From the NCBI RefSeq assembly GCF_022682495.2, contig NC_071390.1, positions 150,698,583 through 150,762,582 of the forward strand: a stretch of DNA of 64,000 bases. The letters are read 5' to 3'. The position numbers and the translations under genes were made by a program. Under the pieces are notes generated by a model that had not been told where the DNA came from, made no database searches, and was given only the letters and a program-made list of their open reading frames with translations. Positions 11,426 through 22,969 of the stretch are shown here, piece by piece (within the stretch, counting starts at the first letter, position 1; every line of letters starts with the position of its first letter). This DNA is from Desmodus rotundus. Lineage: Eukaryota > Chordata > Mammalia > Chiroptera > Phyllostomidae.

Positions 11426-13080
11426 ATTTAATTTATAAAATTAAAACCAGAGTCTTCTTCCTTCCCTTTTATCTTTCTTTAAAATGGGAAAAATTTGGGT
11501 GTATTGTATGATACCCTTTCTCTAAGGATCTGTGCCCCTTTATTAGCTTTGGGGAATTGTTGCATCAGGGGATAGATTACATACAGAATAATTGCTCGGG
11601 GTTTTTTTTTATTAGGACTTATAAAGATTGATTGTACAGTTCTGTATGTTTAAAGTTGAAAGCCATAAATTCAGTATTCACAATTAAATTATGAATAAAG
11701 TATAGCAAAACACTATTCCAAATACTATGTTCAATTGTGAAGATGAAATTGCTAAGTTAATCTTCACCATGTTATTAATAAGCATATAACTTTTTGTACA
11801 GGACTTTGTCTTATATATTTTAAGTATGAACCTGTGTTTTTATAAATGAAGCTTCAATTGTGTCATCTCAGTGTGAACAGAAGTCAGGAAATTACTAGAT
11901 GAATGATTCTTTTTATGGTATGCCAAGATAATTTCACATCTGTAGTGTGTTTTTATATCGCTGTACACCTGTTAAATCAAACGTGTCCCCGTCCTGATAC
12001 CAGCTGTTAAGAGACTAAGTCCCCAGAGGGTGCTCAAAGGCAAATTTTCTTATGTCCAATCACATGTGATAGTGCATCTCCTCCCACTTGGCCTGAAAAG
12101 ACTCCTTCTTCTGTGTATCATCTTTGAGGCATAATTTTATCCTGGTATTACACTTGCATCATGGTGAGATAAAAGTTGGAACGTTTGAGTAAGTTTTTTA
12201 AGAACACAGGTAGTAACAGCTCTTGACTACCATTCTCCTGCCTTAGTTCCCCAATTGACTAGAAATAATATTTTTGCTTCTAGGTGTATAGTTACGATAC
12301 TTAAGGAAAAATACCTAGAGTTCTTTGCTTGGTTCTCTGATAACTAGGATTTGAACTTGCGCAAAAATGCAGAGGAAAATCCCAAATCAGTGGTTGTCTT
12401 TGGAGAAATAAGGGCCGTGATGGACACAATGATAACTCGTGAGAGACAATGACTACTACCAATACTAGTAGTTATCAATAAATATTATTATTATGTTACA
12501 TACTATATTTTAGAATTGCAATAGTAATAATACATATTTTTAAATCACCTGATGGCATATTGCTGCCTCCCTGGACTAAGAGCTTGTGCTGCATTGGGCT
12601 GTGATAATATTGGGCCAACTGGCTCTCTCACCCTCTGTCCACTGTGGGCTTGGGAAAAGTGACTTACTGTTTCTCCTGTATCAGCCTGTCTAGTAATATC
12701 AGACTTTCTTTGTATAGAAGAAAGCCTAAGGTAATCAGATTTGTATAATGGAAATACTGCCTTTATGAGAATTTCCTGTGACATACCTCTCCAGGGAAAA
12801 AGCTCTTTAAAACTACCATCTGATCTCACAGCCCTGAAGGGCTTCACACATAGGGTGTTATTTTCCATGTGAATAAATAACAGAACTCAGTACAGAGCTC
12901 TGCCCTAAAGGAACCCACCACGTAAGGGCAGCAGAAGGCAGAACCAGGGACTCTCATCCACATCCCGTCATTCTCTTAAAAGCCTATCTGTTTGCTATTT
13001 CCCATTTCTTCACTTGTGCCCAAAAAGCCTCCTACTCTGGCAAGAAGGAGAGGCAGGTTTCTCAGGCAGGAGTGGACTGG
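11425..13080. other. Unique, mainly AT-rich sequence, no gene seen
   Basis: No repeat or coding signal is recognised. A 107-codon minus-strand open frame (12545-12868) has no domain that I know. Confidence 0.4.
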
Positions 13081-13084
13081 GCAT

Positions 13085-13262
13085 GTCGTCGTGGTCCCCT
13101 TTAGCGGTTTGGAGCAGGGGTTCCAGAGACAGACATCAGGGTCTGAATCCCGGCTCTCCCACTTCGGACAAACCACCCTCTAGTACCACAAGGCTGAGAG
13201 AACAAGTGGAAAACACTTAGAAACGGGCCTGGCACAGAGTAAGAGCTCAAAAAATATTAGCA
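13085..13262 (+). mobile_element. MIR SINE
   Basis: It has the MIR order: 'cagacatcagggtctgaatcccggctctcccactt', a decayed middle, then 'gggcctggcacagagtaagagctcaaaaaatattagc'. Sense orientation. Confidence 0.8.
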
Positions 13263-13400
13263 TATTGGTCATGCCAAAATATAAGTGTTCAATTTCCTGT
13301 TTTCTTCTCTAAAGGGTATTCAGAACTCAAGAAAGGCCTAATGTTTTTAAGCTCTTAGCACATTAAAATAGAGAATGTCAAAACACCGCTGGGAAAGAAT

Positions 13401-13955
13401 CCTGAACACCAACTTAAAAGAATTTATGCACCCCTGTGTTCATAGAAGCACTGTTTACAATAGCCAAGAGTTAGAAACAGCCTAAGTGTGTTAGAAACAG
13501 CCATCAGTAAATGAGAGGATTAAAAACGCTGGTATATTCACACAATGGAATACTATGCAGCAGCAAAAAAAAGAATTCCTACCTTTTACAACAGCATGGA
13601 TGGAACTGGAGACTATTATGCTGAGTAAAATCATCCAGTTGGTGAAAGACAAATACCATATGATCTCACTTATAAGAGGAATCTAATCAACAAAATAAAC
13701 TGATGAGCAAAATAGAACAAGAGGCATAGGATCCTGGGATAGACTGACAGCTGTAAGAGGGGAGGAAGAAGGTGGGGACTGTTTGAAAGAAGGGGAAAGG
13801 ATTGGTCAAAAGAACAGATACGAAGGACCCACGGACATGGACAATGGTGTGGGGATTGACTGTGGAAGTGGGGGGAGGGTTAGGCAGAGAGAGGCAAAGG
13901 AGGGAGAAATTGGGACAACTGTAACAGCATAAACAACAATAAAAAATAAAATAGC
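13401..13955 (+). mobile_element. L1, 5'-truncated, 3' end of ORF2 plus 3' UTR
   Basis: 'aatttatgcacccctgtgttc', 'actgtttacaatagccaaga', 'caatggaatactatgcagcag', 'accatatgatctcactta', 'acccacggacatggacaatgg' and 'gacaactgtaacagcataaac' occur in order, ending in an A-rich tail. A 12-bp word, ttagaaacagcc, is duplicated at 13471-13482 and 13491-13502 within the element. Confidence 0.92.
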
Positions 13956-14124
13956 AGGCTTATAATTATGGCATATTTTAAATATTTACATTTTCTAAAT
14001 GATATTTTATTATATAAAATATTTACATAAAGGGCACTTGGTCAATGCTTTTAATCAAAAATATAATGCGATGTGTTTTTGCTACTCTCAAAATAATTAC
14101 AAGAAAAATTCAGAACCTGTGGTT

Positions 14125-14600
14125 CACTTCAGGTGTTGTGACCCCGTAAAGTAGCAATCTTTTGAACTTTATGGTCTTCAGGGCCTTCTTACACTCATGA
14201 GTAATTGCAAAATGACAGAGCACTTTGTTCACAGGTTTATCTCTTAGAAATTAAACCTGATAGTAATAACCCCATTACAGGTTAACATGGTAACATATCT
14301 TTACAAAAAATAGCCATATTTTCAACAACAAAAAAATGTACATGTAGTGAATGACATTGCTTTAAATTTTTGCGTATTTCTTTAATGTCTCACTCCATAG
14401 ACGACAGGTGGATTCTCTCGTCTTCTTCTGCATCACATGTCAGGTAGCCACTGTTTACTCAGAGAGAATGGGAATGAAAAGGACAAGTAATGTGTCACAC
14501 CACAAATCCACATCGTGAGGCCCTCCGGGGTTCGGAGGCTGGGCCCACTGGCTGTCCCCGGGAGCCCCGAGATGGCTTTGAAATGATGCAGTGCACACTG
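14125..14600 (+). mobile_element. Ancient non-autonomous DNA transposon, probably hAT/Charlie group
   Basis: It carries the sequence order of a common placental DNA repeat: 'cttcagggccttcttacactc', 'cttagaaattaaacctga', 'cattacaggttaacatgg', 'tagccatattttcaacaac', 'tttctttaatgtctcactcc', 'ggtggattctctcgtcttctt', 'gggaatgaaaaggacaag', and a GC-rich end 'gaggccctccggggttcgg'. I recognise the repeat but not its exact family name. It has no transposase. Confidence 0.6.
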
Positions 14601-15065
14601 TCTTCTCCACAGAGGGAGCGGAGCGCACCGCACCCCCGTTTCCTCAGCACTCTGACCTGATTCTACAACTTATAATTTTTTAAAAAATTCCTATCTGTTC
14701 TTCATTAATTCCACATCCAATGAGGAGGGCATATCGTCTTGGTCTAAGTAATAGGGGGAAAAACTTTTTTGGCTCATTTGAAGGAATAACTTTTCTATAT
14801 CTCACTGTCTCCATTTGTAAACAGATGATAAAATTGGACCAAACATTCCTAAGACCACTTCTGTGTAAAATTCCATTCTTCTCACTTAAATTGCAAGGAT
14901 TCTCCTTAAAAAGGAAGGAAGAATTTACTTTGAGTATCTGGTTACTGTAGTTCCAGGGATTTGTTACTGCGTAAGATTTCAGATTGCCAAGCTGCAAGAA
15001 GCATTAAGTTTGTTCAGAGAACTACTGAAGTCATTTAGTCAGTCTCCTGCCACAGCAAGTATTCT

Positions 15066-15660
15066 GTTTTTAAATTATATCGTATTGATTATGCTATCAC
15101 AGTTGTCCCATTTTTTTCTCCCATTTATTCCCCTCTGCCCTTCAACCCCCCTCCCATCAGCATTCCCCCCCGCTTAGTTCATGTCCATGGGTCGTACATA
15201 GAAGTTCTTTGGCTTCTTCATTTCCTATACTATTCTTAACTTCTCCTGTCTATTTTCTACCTACCATTTATGCTTCTTATTCCCTGTACCTTTTCCCTCA
15301 TTCTCCCCCTCCCCCTCCCCACTGATAACCCTCCATGTGATCTCCATTTCTGTGAATCTGTTCCTGTTTTAATTATTTGCTTAGTTTGTCCTTGTTTTTG
15401 TTTCAGTTGTTGATAGTTGTGAGTTTGTTATCATTTTACTGTTCATATTTTTGATCATCTTCTTTTTCATAGGTAAGTCCCTTTCACATTTCATATAATA
15501 AGGGTTTGGTGATGGTGAACTCCTTGGTTGTCAGACTTCCATATAGTTCAATTTTCTGGCAGTTCTGGTTGTTTTTTGTTTTTAAATATGTTGTTGTCCT
15601 TCCTTTGGTTGTGTGAGGAGGCAAAGTATATCTACCTATGCCTCCATATTAGCCGGAAGT
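15066..15660 (-). mobile_element. 595-bp ORF-less L1 derivative with both L1 ends
   Basis: Read on the minus strand, it begins 'acttccggctaatatggagg', continues through an L1 5'-UTR segment ('ctttgcctcctcacacaacc', 'aactgccagaaaattgaact', 'tggaagtctgacaaccaagg'), and then jumps into the last codons of ORF1 (TITKPLLYEM) and a 3' UTR that matches the longer element at 37556-39640 along its whole length. It ends 'catcacagttgtccca' reversed, with an A/T-rich tail. Flanking direct repeats caagtattct (15056-15065) and caagtagtct (15661-15670) differ at one base and look like a target-site duplication. Almost all of ORF1 and all of ORF2 are missing. Confidence 0.8.
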
Positions 15661-15899
15661 CAAGTAGTCTTGAATTGACTTACATTGTACTGACGTAGTT
15701 TTTGAACCCTGTCTACATGGAAGAAGGAATCTGCAGATTACACCTTCCCAGCCACAGTCAGGAAAAAGGAAAGGAGATTTTAGCAAAAGGCATTTGCAAA
15801 ATGGAGATTAGTACATTGGGCTCTGCTTGGTTTTTAAGTTAGTGTTTAAGTAATCAGACAGGTTATAAAGTCAGACACGACCAGGCTCCCCACCCCGAT

Positions 15900-16160
15900 T
15901 TTGCCCCTCGGTACTTACAGGGACTTACGTAGTGCGTATCTCTGAGCCTTGGTGTCCTCGTTTCTAAAATGTCTGCTTCGTAAGGTTGCTTTGAAGAGTG
16001 AATGAGACAAGATGTTGTCATGCCAGGCCCATGGTAGTTCCAAATGGTGGCTCTGGCCTTCGCTAGGTTTCTTCATCTGTGAACTGGGGCTAATGGCACC
16101 TCCCTTCCACAGCTGTGGAAGGATTTAAGCAGCATGAGGCCTAGCATATAACTAGTTCAA
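15900..16160 (+). mobile_element. MIR SINE, possibly two overlapping fragments
   Basis: 'atctctgagccttggtgtcctcgtttctaaaatg', 'aaggttgctttgaagagtgaatgagac' and 'catgccaggcccatggtag' follow MIR. A second copy of the 'ttcttcatctgtgaactggggctaatggcacctccc' core starts near 16060. Confidence 0.75.
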
Positions 16161-16650
16161 CTGATGGTACTAGTACTGCTACTACTACCGCTGCTACTAT
16201 TACTCAGATTACATAAGTATTCTGAAACGTCTACTGCATTATACCATTGTATACCATTAGAATATATTTTATTTGCAGCTTCGTCTGTTTGTTTGTTTGG
16301 GGAGGCAAATCCCAAACTTTCAAAGCCGGACAGTCCTCCATTTATCTGTCGCTGCCTGGCTGCATTTCCCTGCAAGTGAGATGAGGCTGGTCATATATTG
16401 ACTGTTTGGCTTCCTTGAGGAAAAGAACCTTTTTATTTTCCTTTGTGCCCGCCTGCTTTTGTGCCTGCTGCTGTCTGCTAGACACTGTCTGCTCTGAACT
16501 TCTCCATTCCCCTCTCACCCGTCTCTCAAAGTCCCCCACGTTTTCATTTTCCCTCGTCTGTTCAGCAAGGGAATGCTGAACCAGATAACCTAGGAATTCT
16601 TTCTTTAAGGGAACAATTTGTTGTTACTGTAGTGTTCACATAATTCTTTC

Positions 16651-16768
16651 CCTCTTAATTGAATTTATTGGGTGACACTGGTTAACAAAATTATAGAGGT
16701 TTTAGGTGCACAGTTCCACAACACATCATCTGTGCACTGTGTTGTACTTTCACCACCGCAAGCAGGAA
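16651..16768 (-). mobile_element. L1 3'-end fragment, antisense
   Basis: 'aattgaatttattgggtgacactggttaac', 'aaattatagaggttttaggtgcacagttc' and 'acaacacatcatctgtgcactg' match the antisense of the L1 3' UTR end, also seen at 8742 and 63757. Short 8-bp flanking words (aattcttt) are compatible with a target-site duplication but weak. Confidence 0.8.
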
Positions 16769-16949
16769 TTCTTTATTAGTGGTAAATATTTTACAGTTCT
16801 TGCTAATTGAATAATTTAGTCATTAGTAGGTGAATGACATCAGGAGACATTGTGGCTTTAGACGTTGTTTCTTAAGGAATCCATAGAGGACGCAAACTCA
16901 AAGACCAAGCCGAAAGGCTCAGCTAAGGGGAAGCATGTTGCTTTCCTTT

Positions 16950-17120
16950 CTGATAACAATTTTGAACTTTGACTCTCGATTGAGATCACTTGAGGAGTTT
17001 TAAAACTGTTGGTGCCTGATCCTACCTCCAGAGGTTCTGACGTCATCAGCCAGGGGTGGGGACTAGGAATAGCAGTTTTTAAAGTTTTGCAGTGAAGGTG
17101 ACTCCATTGTACAGCCAGTC
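16950..17120 (+). mobile_element. MER5-type hAT-Charlie MITE
   Basis: 'gatcacttgaggagttttaaaactgttggtgcctgatcctacctccagaggttctga', then 'ccaggggtggggactaggaatagcagtttttaa', matches the MER5A order 'atcacctggagggcttgttaaaac...gccccacccccagagtttctgattcag...ggggtggggcc'. Old and diverged. Confidence 0.8.
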
Positions 17121-17220
17121 CACTGGTATATGGACTTTGTCCTGAAATCCTGCATGTATTTAAAATAGCCGTTTTCCCTTGGACGTTGTATATATTTGAA
17201 CTGAAGACGCAGTCAGCTAA

Positions 17221-17418
17221 CAGGGGGTCCAACCTACGGCCTTTGGGCTGCATGCGGCCCAGGATGGCTGTGAATGCAGCCCAACACAAAATTGTAAATT
17301 TACTTAAAACCTTTTTTTTGCTCATGAGTTTTCCTTAGTGTTTGTGTATTTAATGTGTGGCCTTAGACAACTCTTCTTCCAGTGTGGCCCAGAGATGCCA
17401 AAAGTTTGGACACCCCCG
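17221..17418 (-). mobile_element. Short non-autonomous hAT transposon
   Basis: 198 bp with terminal inverted repeats: the left starts cagggggtccaacc and the right ends with aagtttggacacccccg, whose complement is cgggggtgtccaaactt. The interior ('gggctgcatgcggcccagg', 'gtgtggccttagacaactcttcttcc', 'gtggcccagagatgcc') is the familiar mammalian hAT MITE that mentions 'ggccgcatgcggccc'. I do not see an intact 8-bp duplication (tcagctaa against aatgtggt). Confidence 0.8.
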
Positions 17419-17424
17419 AATGTG

Positions 17425-19650
17425 GTTATCTGACTGACTTGTGTATTGAAAATGTGTATCATTTCTATTTTACTAAACATCACATTAATTCAGATTTTTT
17501 AAAATAAATGAATCTCCTGCTCTGCTCTTTGCATAGCTACATAGAAACATGCCAGTAAAGTATTATTTATAAGTGAAGTAGGACTTATTATTTAAATAAT
17601 CTATTTAATAGCATAGAATACTGAAATTATTATCTCTGTCTTAGCATTGTTATTTGAAGTAGATTGTTAATCATACTTGTAATTAGATTTGTAATTAACT
17701 AAGTTGGTAATAAATTCACCTGCCTCTTAGGTTGTGGGCTATTGTTAAGCTGATCAACTGCATCTTACATGGTCAGATTTCATCTGGTAGCATCAGGTAC
17801 GCTGGGACATCAAGTGCTGAGGATGCTGGGGAGATTCCCTTGCTTGAATGGCTTGGACAGAGCTTACTTTTCTGCCCTCCAAGCTGCCTTTACTCTGTAA
17901 GCTGGGGTCAAGTTTCTGTTAGCCTCTGGTTTTCCATTTAGTTGCTCGTGGTTAGTGTTTATAACCTCACTTTGGGGCTGCTAAAACAGCACAAAGTATA
18001 TGTGACTTTATTTTTATGCCCAATCACGTTGGAAAACAAATGAGAGGTCTCTAGTTACCCTCTCTCCTAGTCTCAAAGGATATACCTTCTCCCTGCCTTG
18101 AGGAGCAAGCTCCCAGTCCCTGGCATTTTTGTCATTATCAGCTGAGCCTGACTTCCTTCCTTTTCCCAGAATCTCCTTTCCTGTCCTCATTACTTCTCTT
18201 CTTTCTGCATCCTTTAGTCTCCCCACTCAGTGCCCCTGTTCTCCTTCCCCTTCATCACTGTGTTCCAGAATGTGCACGAAAGAGGTGGAGGAAAATATAG
18301 AAACATCGATGATCAGTGGCTAGAAGTGGTCCTTTACTAGAGAAGCTGAACAATTAGAAAGAAGCACACAGTATATTATGGAAAACCATGTCTTCAGGAG
18401 GGAGTCACAACAGTTCATACTACTTGTTATTGTTCAAATTGTACTTCATGTTTGATTCTGCAATTTAATTGAATAGTGTTTAGACAAATTATTAGCTATA
18501 AGTCCCTTTGTTGTGGATAAAACACAATCAGCGCTTTCCTATAAAATCTACTATTTTTCCTTAAGTGCAGGAGCTGTGATTTCTTTGAGAGCCCAAACAT
18601 ACATCTCACATTGACATTTTAGAGAAGTTGACGGAGCTGAACTGCGGTGGAGGCTGAACTGTTGGGATTTGCTGTAAGAATGGACATCCCCTGGGTCATC
18701 ACCTGAGGTCATTAAATTGATTCACGCTAGGTCCACTGGCTGTATTTTAATGCAGCTTAGCTGTGAAAGTACAAGGCCCCATTGTGTAACACAGGCAGTG
18801 CATTGTTGTTTTTTCTAGGCCTGTCAATGTAAAAAATGTGTCTGTTTGCCTTCCCTTATGAACTGAAAAAAATTTTAAGCTATAATATAGAGTAGCAGAG
18901 CACCCTGGAAATGTTGGTTTTGGAAGGTACCTTGAGGAATAACATATTAAAAAATCTGGCAATGTAATTTGGTAAAGGTGCCAGGGATACACATGTTCAT
19001 TTGGGGGCACTTTTATTACTCTTCCTTTTCAGTTGAGTACCAGGACTAGGAGTGAACCACATTAAGAGTCTTTAAGAGGCTGGTGGTTCTTCTGATGGTG
19101 GCCTGCTGTGGCCAGGGAGGTCATTTTCACTGCAGCCAGTTGGGAGACAGGCCAAGCAAATGGGCACATGCTCCAATACGCAGAACCCTAGGAAGCCATA
19201 CGAAAAATACTGGGTCTGAGATTTACCCAAAATAAACCAGATGGTATTCAGCTTGCCAGGCCATTTAGTATAATGTTTGCTGTGGGTTGTTTCAGGCCCC
19301 ATGTGTCCATCATAAGATTATGGGGAGTCCTGGTATTCTCTCTCCTTTTTTTTCTTTTTGGCATGTGACCATTGGTAGCCGTTTCTTCAGATCTGTCTTC
19401 CTGCGGGTTCCTCTCGGGTGGTTCTACTTTATCCTAGTAGGTACTGAGGTGAATACCTTATAGGAAATCGCCACACAGCTTCGTATGTGGTTTTATAATG
19501 GGCCTACTTTTAGGCACTTTCCATACCCCTGGGACTCCCAGGCATTCCTTCCCAAGGGTAAGTCTCCAGCTGCGGATGTTTAATGCTATGAGCAGACACA
19601 GGGGAGAGAGGCTGTGTCACTTTCTGCCTATCACCCTACCACGTGGGCTT
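17425..19650. other. Unique sequence, no gene seen
   Basis: 2.2 kb in which I can name no repeat, RNA or coding exon. The short open frames at 17732-18323 and 19072-19302 show no domain. Confidence 0.4.
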
Positions 19651-19654
19651 TTGA

Positions 19655-19905
19655 CCCTCCTGGTCTGGAGCCCCCAAGGCCTGGGTTGGAATCTGAACCC
19701 TGCTGCGTCCTGTCTGAGTGACCTACACAAGCTACTCACCCTCTCGGGGCATCGGTTTCCTACTACCCGAAATGGAGGCTAACAGCAGACCTTCGCAGGA
19801 TTGCTTTGAAGGTTAAATCGCATAATGAATGTAAACGGCCTAGTAGACAGTAAGCATTCAACAAATGTTAGATACTGCAATTAGCTATTATTACTGCCAT
19901 TACTC
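19655..19905 (+). mobile_element. MIR SINE, near full length
   Basis: The usual MIR order is visible: 'gcctgggttggaatctgaaccctgctgc', 'gagtgacctacacaagctactcaccctctcggggcatcggtttcctactaccc', 'ggattgctttgaaggttaaatcg', 'agtaagcattcaacaaatgtta', 'gctattattac'. Confidence 0.88.
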
Positions 19906-20047
19906 CGAATATCCTGACCTAACCCACGGCCTGCAACCCACAAACGCAAACCCCAAATCATTGTCATTGCCTCTTCTCTCCCCTTAATCTGTTGTTTACC
20001 TTATTAAAGTTGGAATTTAAAAAAAAAAGCACAAAACTTTATTTCCT

Positions 20048-20312
20048 TTGCCCTGCCAGTGTCTCAGTTGGTTGGAGTATCTTCTCGTCCCAGAAGATTG
20101 TACGTTCAATTCCCGTCAGGGCACACACCTAGGCCACGGGTTTGATCTCTGGTCGGGCGATTTATGGGAGGCGGCTGATCGATGCTTCTCTCACATCGAT
20201 GTTTCTTTTGCTCTCTCTCTCTTTCTCTCTCTCTCTTTCTCTCTTTCATTCTCCTCCTCGCTCTCTAAAATCAACAAGCATATCCTTGGCTGAGGATTAA
20301 AAAAAACCCTTA
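20048..20312 (+). mobile_element. Ves SINE, long form with CT-rich tract
   Basis: 'ccctgccagtgtctcagttggttggagtatc' with B box 'cgttcaattcccgtcagggc', then 'gatcgatgcttctctcacatcgatgtttc', a (CTCT)n tract and 'aaaatcaacaagcatatccttggctgaggatt' plus A tail. This is the longer Ves subtype, matching the antisense copy at 52318-52553 and differing from the copies at 6431 and 60563. Confidence 0.93.
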
Positions 20313-20464
20313 TTTTTATGACTAAACTATTCATTTTGATTCTTCATCTATATTTGGCTTCTTATACTCTGAAAGGTTTTAGTTTCTTTAAACTAAAAAT
20401 TGGTTAAAATGTCCTCTTGCTCTTTGTTACCTGTTATGTGTCCTACTGTTTATTTTTTACTTCA

Positions 20465-20960
20465 AGCTCAACAAGTATTTATCAGGCACATTCTGTATGA
20501 TAGGCACCGTGCCAGGAGCTAAGGACTCAGAGCTGATTAATACATGGTTCTCGCTCTTGAGGGGCCTTAAGTTTGGTGGGGGGAGCAGACATGTAAAAAG
20601 TCAACTAAAATACAGAGTAATAATTGTCATAAATTATACGAAGGATGAAAAATACACAGGGACCAAGGAGAAGATGCTCCTGACTCAGCCCCAGGGGAGC
20701 TGGGGTATGTTCGCCCGGGGGGCAGAGTGGAGGTGTTCCCTGAGGAAGAGGGGGTGTCAGTGGACAGCAGGCCTGCTCCTCTGTGGACAGAGGGCACAGC
20801 AGATGTAAAAGCATGGAGGTGAGCAATGGAATGATGTGTCCAGGGCATTTCATGAAGAACCACCAGCCTGGGACCTATTGCACAAGTGTTGAGCACTGGG
20901 AGTTGAGAGGAGAGCGTCTGGAGGGGCTGGATTCAGAAAAGTTTTATGGGCCTTCTTGAG
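20465..20960 (-). mobile_element. L2 LINE, antisense
   Basis: 'caacaagtatttatcaggcacattctgt', 'ataggcaccgtgccaggagctaagg', 'taaaatacagagtaataattgtc', 'agatgtaaaagcatggagg' and 'aagttttatgggccttc' follow the complement of the L2 3' region. The end at about 20960 is uncertain. Confidence 0.7.
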
Positions 20961-21029
20961 AAATTTTGACTTAACCCTATGGACTGGGATCTCTCCAATG
21001 CAGGGCTTTCAGCAGTGGAGTCCCTGTTT

Positions 21030-21365
21030 TCTTTTTTATTAAAGTACCTCTTACATATAGTAAAGCGAACAAATGATAGTATACAACCTGATGAATTTTT
21101 CAGTTGTACGCACCCCTGTGTATATGCAATATTTCCAGCAGCTTCCTTGTACATCCTCCCTTCAGCCTCCCAGAGGTAACCACCGTTCTGACCGTTATCG
21201 CCAGGTACGGGTTTTGCCAGTTTTGAGCTTTGTGTAAGTGGATTCATGTGCTCTTTGGGGTCTGGCTTCTGTCACGCGGCACGCTGTCTATGCGGCGCAT
21301 CCCTGCCGTTGCAGGCAGCAGCAGCCTGTTCCGTTCTGAATGCTGTGTAGTATTACCTCTGCGGT
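21030..21365 (-). mobile_element. Old L1M fragment, antisense
   Basis: 'tattaaagtacctcttacatatagtaaagcg', 'tgatgaatttttcagttgtacgcacccctgtg', 'agaggtaaccaccgttctgac' and 'tgtctgg'-type text correspond to the complement of an L1M 3' region. The same kind of sequence surrounds the nested element at 36.5-39.9 kb. Confidence 0.7.
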
Positions 21366-21679
21366 CACTTGTGACTGCTGGCTGGTTAGTTTTTTAGTTG
21401 TTGACCTAAAGTTTCTAAAAGCTGACCAAGAATGAAATCCTCCACTTTCGTTTTTACCTCTTTACAAAACGCTCATTGTAAACGTCTCAGTTACCACTTG
21501 GGCTTTAAGGTGAGGAGTGTCCTACTGCCCCGCCTGAAACACCAAAGATCCGTCAGTGGCTGGAACATTTAAGATCCTTAACATCTCAAGAGAAGATTGG
21601 CTCAAGGGTTTTCTAGTTCATAATGTAAAACCTTTATGGTCCTATTATTCTTTATTGCCTCCCATGACCCTATACCTCA

Positions 21680-22115
21680 TCAAATAATCAATGATTATTG
21701 AGAACTTACTGGGTGCCAGGCTTTGGGGTATTTGACAAGATGTTTCTAATGAGCAATCAGTCAAGGTTCTGCCCTCATCTGGAGGGTTGGGGAAGGTTTT
21801 CTTAAAGGAGTAACACTTGATTTGAGAACTCAAGGATAAGTAGGAGCTAACCAGGAGGAATGAAGGGGAACAGCACATGCAAAGGCCCATGTTGGGAGGA
21901 AACTCCTAAAGTTCCAGAAACTAGAAGAATGTTGTTGTATCTGGAAGGAAGACGGAAAGCGAGGAGAGTGGCAGAGTTGGAGCTGGAGGTGTAGATGTGA
22001 CCCAATCATATGAGAGCTTGTGCTCCTTTATGAATCTTAGATTTTATTTTTTTATAAAGCAACGTAAACCTTTTTAAAGGTGTAAGAAAGGGAGTGATAT
22101 GACCTGTTTTGCATG
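21680..22115 (-). mobile_element. L2 LINE, antisense
   Basis: 'gaacttactgggtgccaggctttgggg', 'ggttctgccctcatctgg', 'aaaggagtaacacttgatttgag', 'ggaacagcacatgcaaaggccc' and 'gggagtgatatgacctg' occur in the order of a reverse-complemented L2. Confidence 0.75.
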
Positions 22116-22965
22116 TTTTAAATAATTAGATTTTCTGTTGCACTTTTATGGAAAGAAAGGGGCCAGCTACTGAGTATCTCGCCTGTAGGTCTGGGAACAT
22201 TAGCTCTAATTAACAACCAGTCATTTGGTGGCTTCATCTCAGTTTTAATTTGGTCAGGTCTTTTCTGAGAGCTTTCTCCTCCTTGCATCCTAGACTTCAG
22301 GACTTCCTTCCCTTTGACTGAGGTATGAGGGAAAGTACTCAGCAGAGCTAATTTTAAAGCCCTTACTTTCTTTTTAACTGAAATCTACTGGGGCTAAATC
22401 TGAGGGTTTTAACTTCAGGAGGGCTGACATTCTCATGCATCACCAGGCTACTTCAGTGTCATTATCTTTACTCCATAACCAGACTGAGGTACACTTTAGT
22501 GGCATAAGTAATTATATTAATCTGAGTAATTAACTCTAGCAACTAAAATTTTTTAAAAAAATCAAAGCAGCGTAACTTAATAAACTTTTATGTTCTCATG
22601 CAAGCCAAGCCCAGTTCGGTTGGTGTGGCCCTTTCCGTGCAGTAACTCGGGGACCTGGCTCTTCCCCTCAGTGCTTCCGTTGTCTCAGTGTCTTCACTTT
22701 CCAGCCGTACTGCTGGGACACAGGGCTGTCCAGAAGACTGTGCATGACGCTGTGTAGCCAGTCCTGGAAGGGGCGAACATCCCATCACTTCTGCACACAT
22801 CCTATTGGCCATGGCACAGTCCCGTGTCTCCAGAACCCAAGTGGAATGGAGGCTGAGCAATAAATGTCTCTCTGAGTGCTAGGAAGAAAAGACTTAAGGA
22901 GTCAGCATCTAGCCAGTCTGCCACAGTGATATAAAATGTGCTGCTTTTTGTAAATTACATTTATT
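22115..22965. other. Unique sequence
   Basis: No gene or named repeat. The part at about 22190-22270 ('agctctaattaacaaccagtcatttggtggcttc') is enhancer-like in texture but short. Confidence 0.35.
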
Positions 22966-22969
22966 CATC

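Noticed and set aside
16858..17325. 155-codon open frame on the minus strand
   Set aside because: It runs through a MER5-type element and a hAT MITE, with no domain, so it is a chance frame over old repeats.
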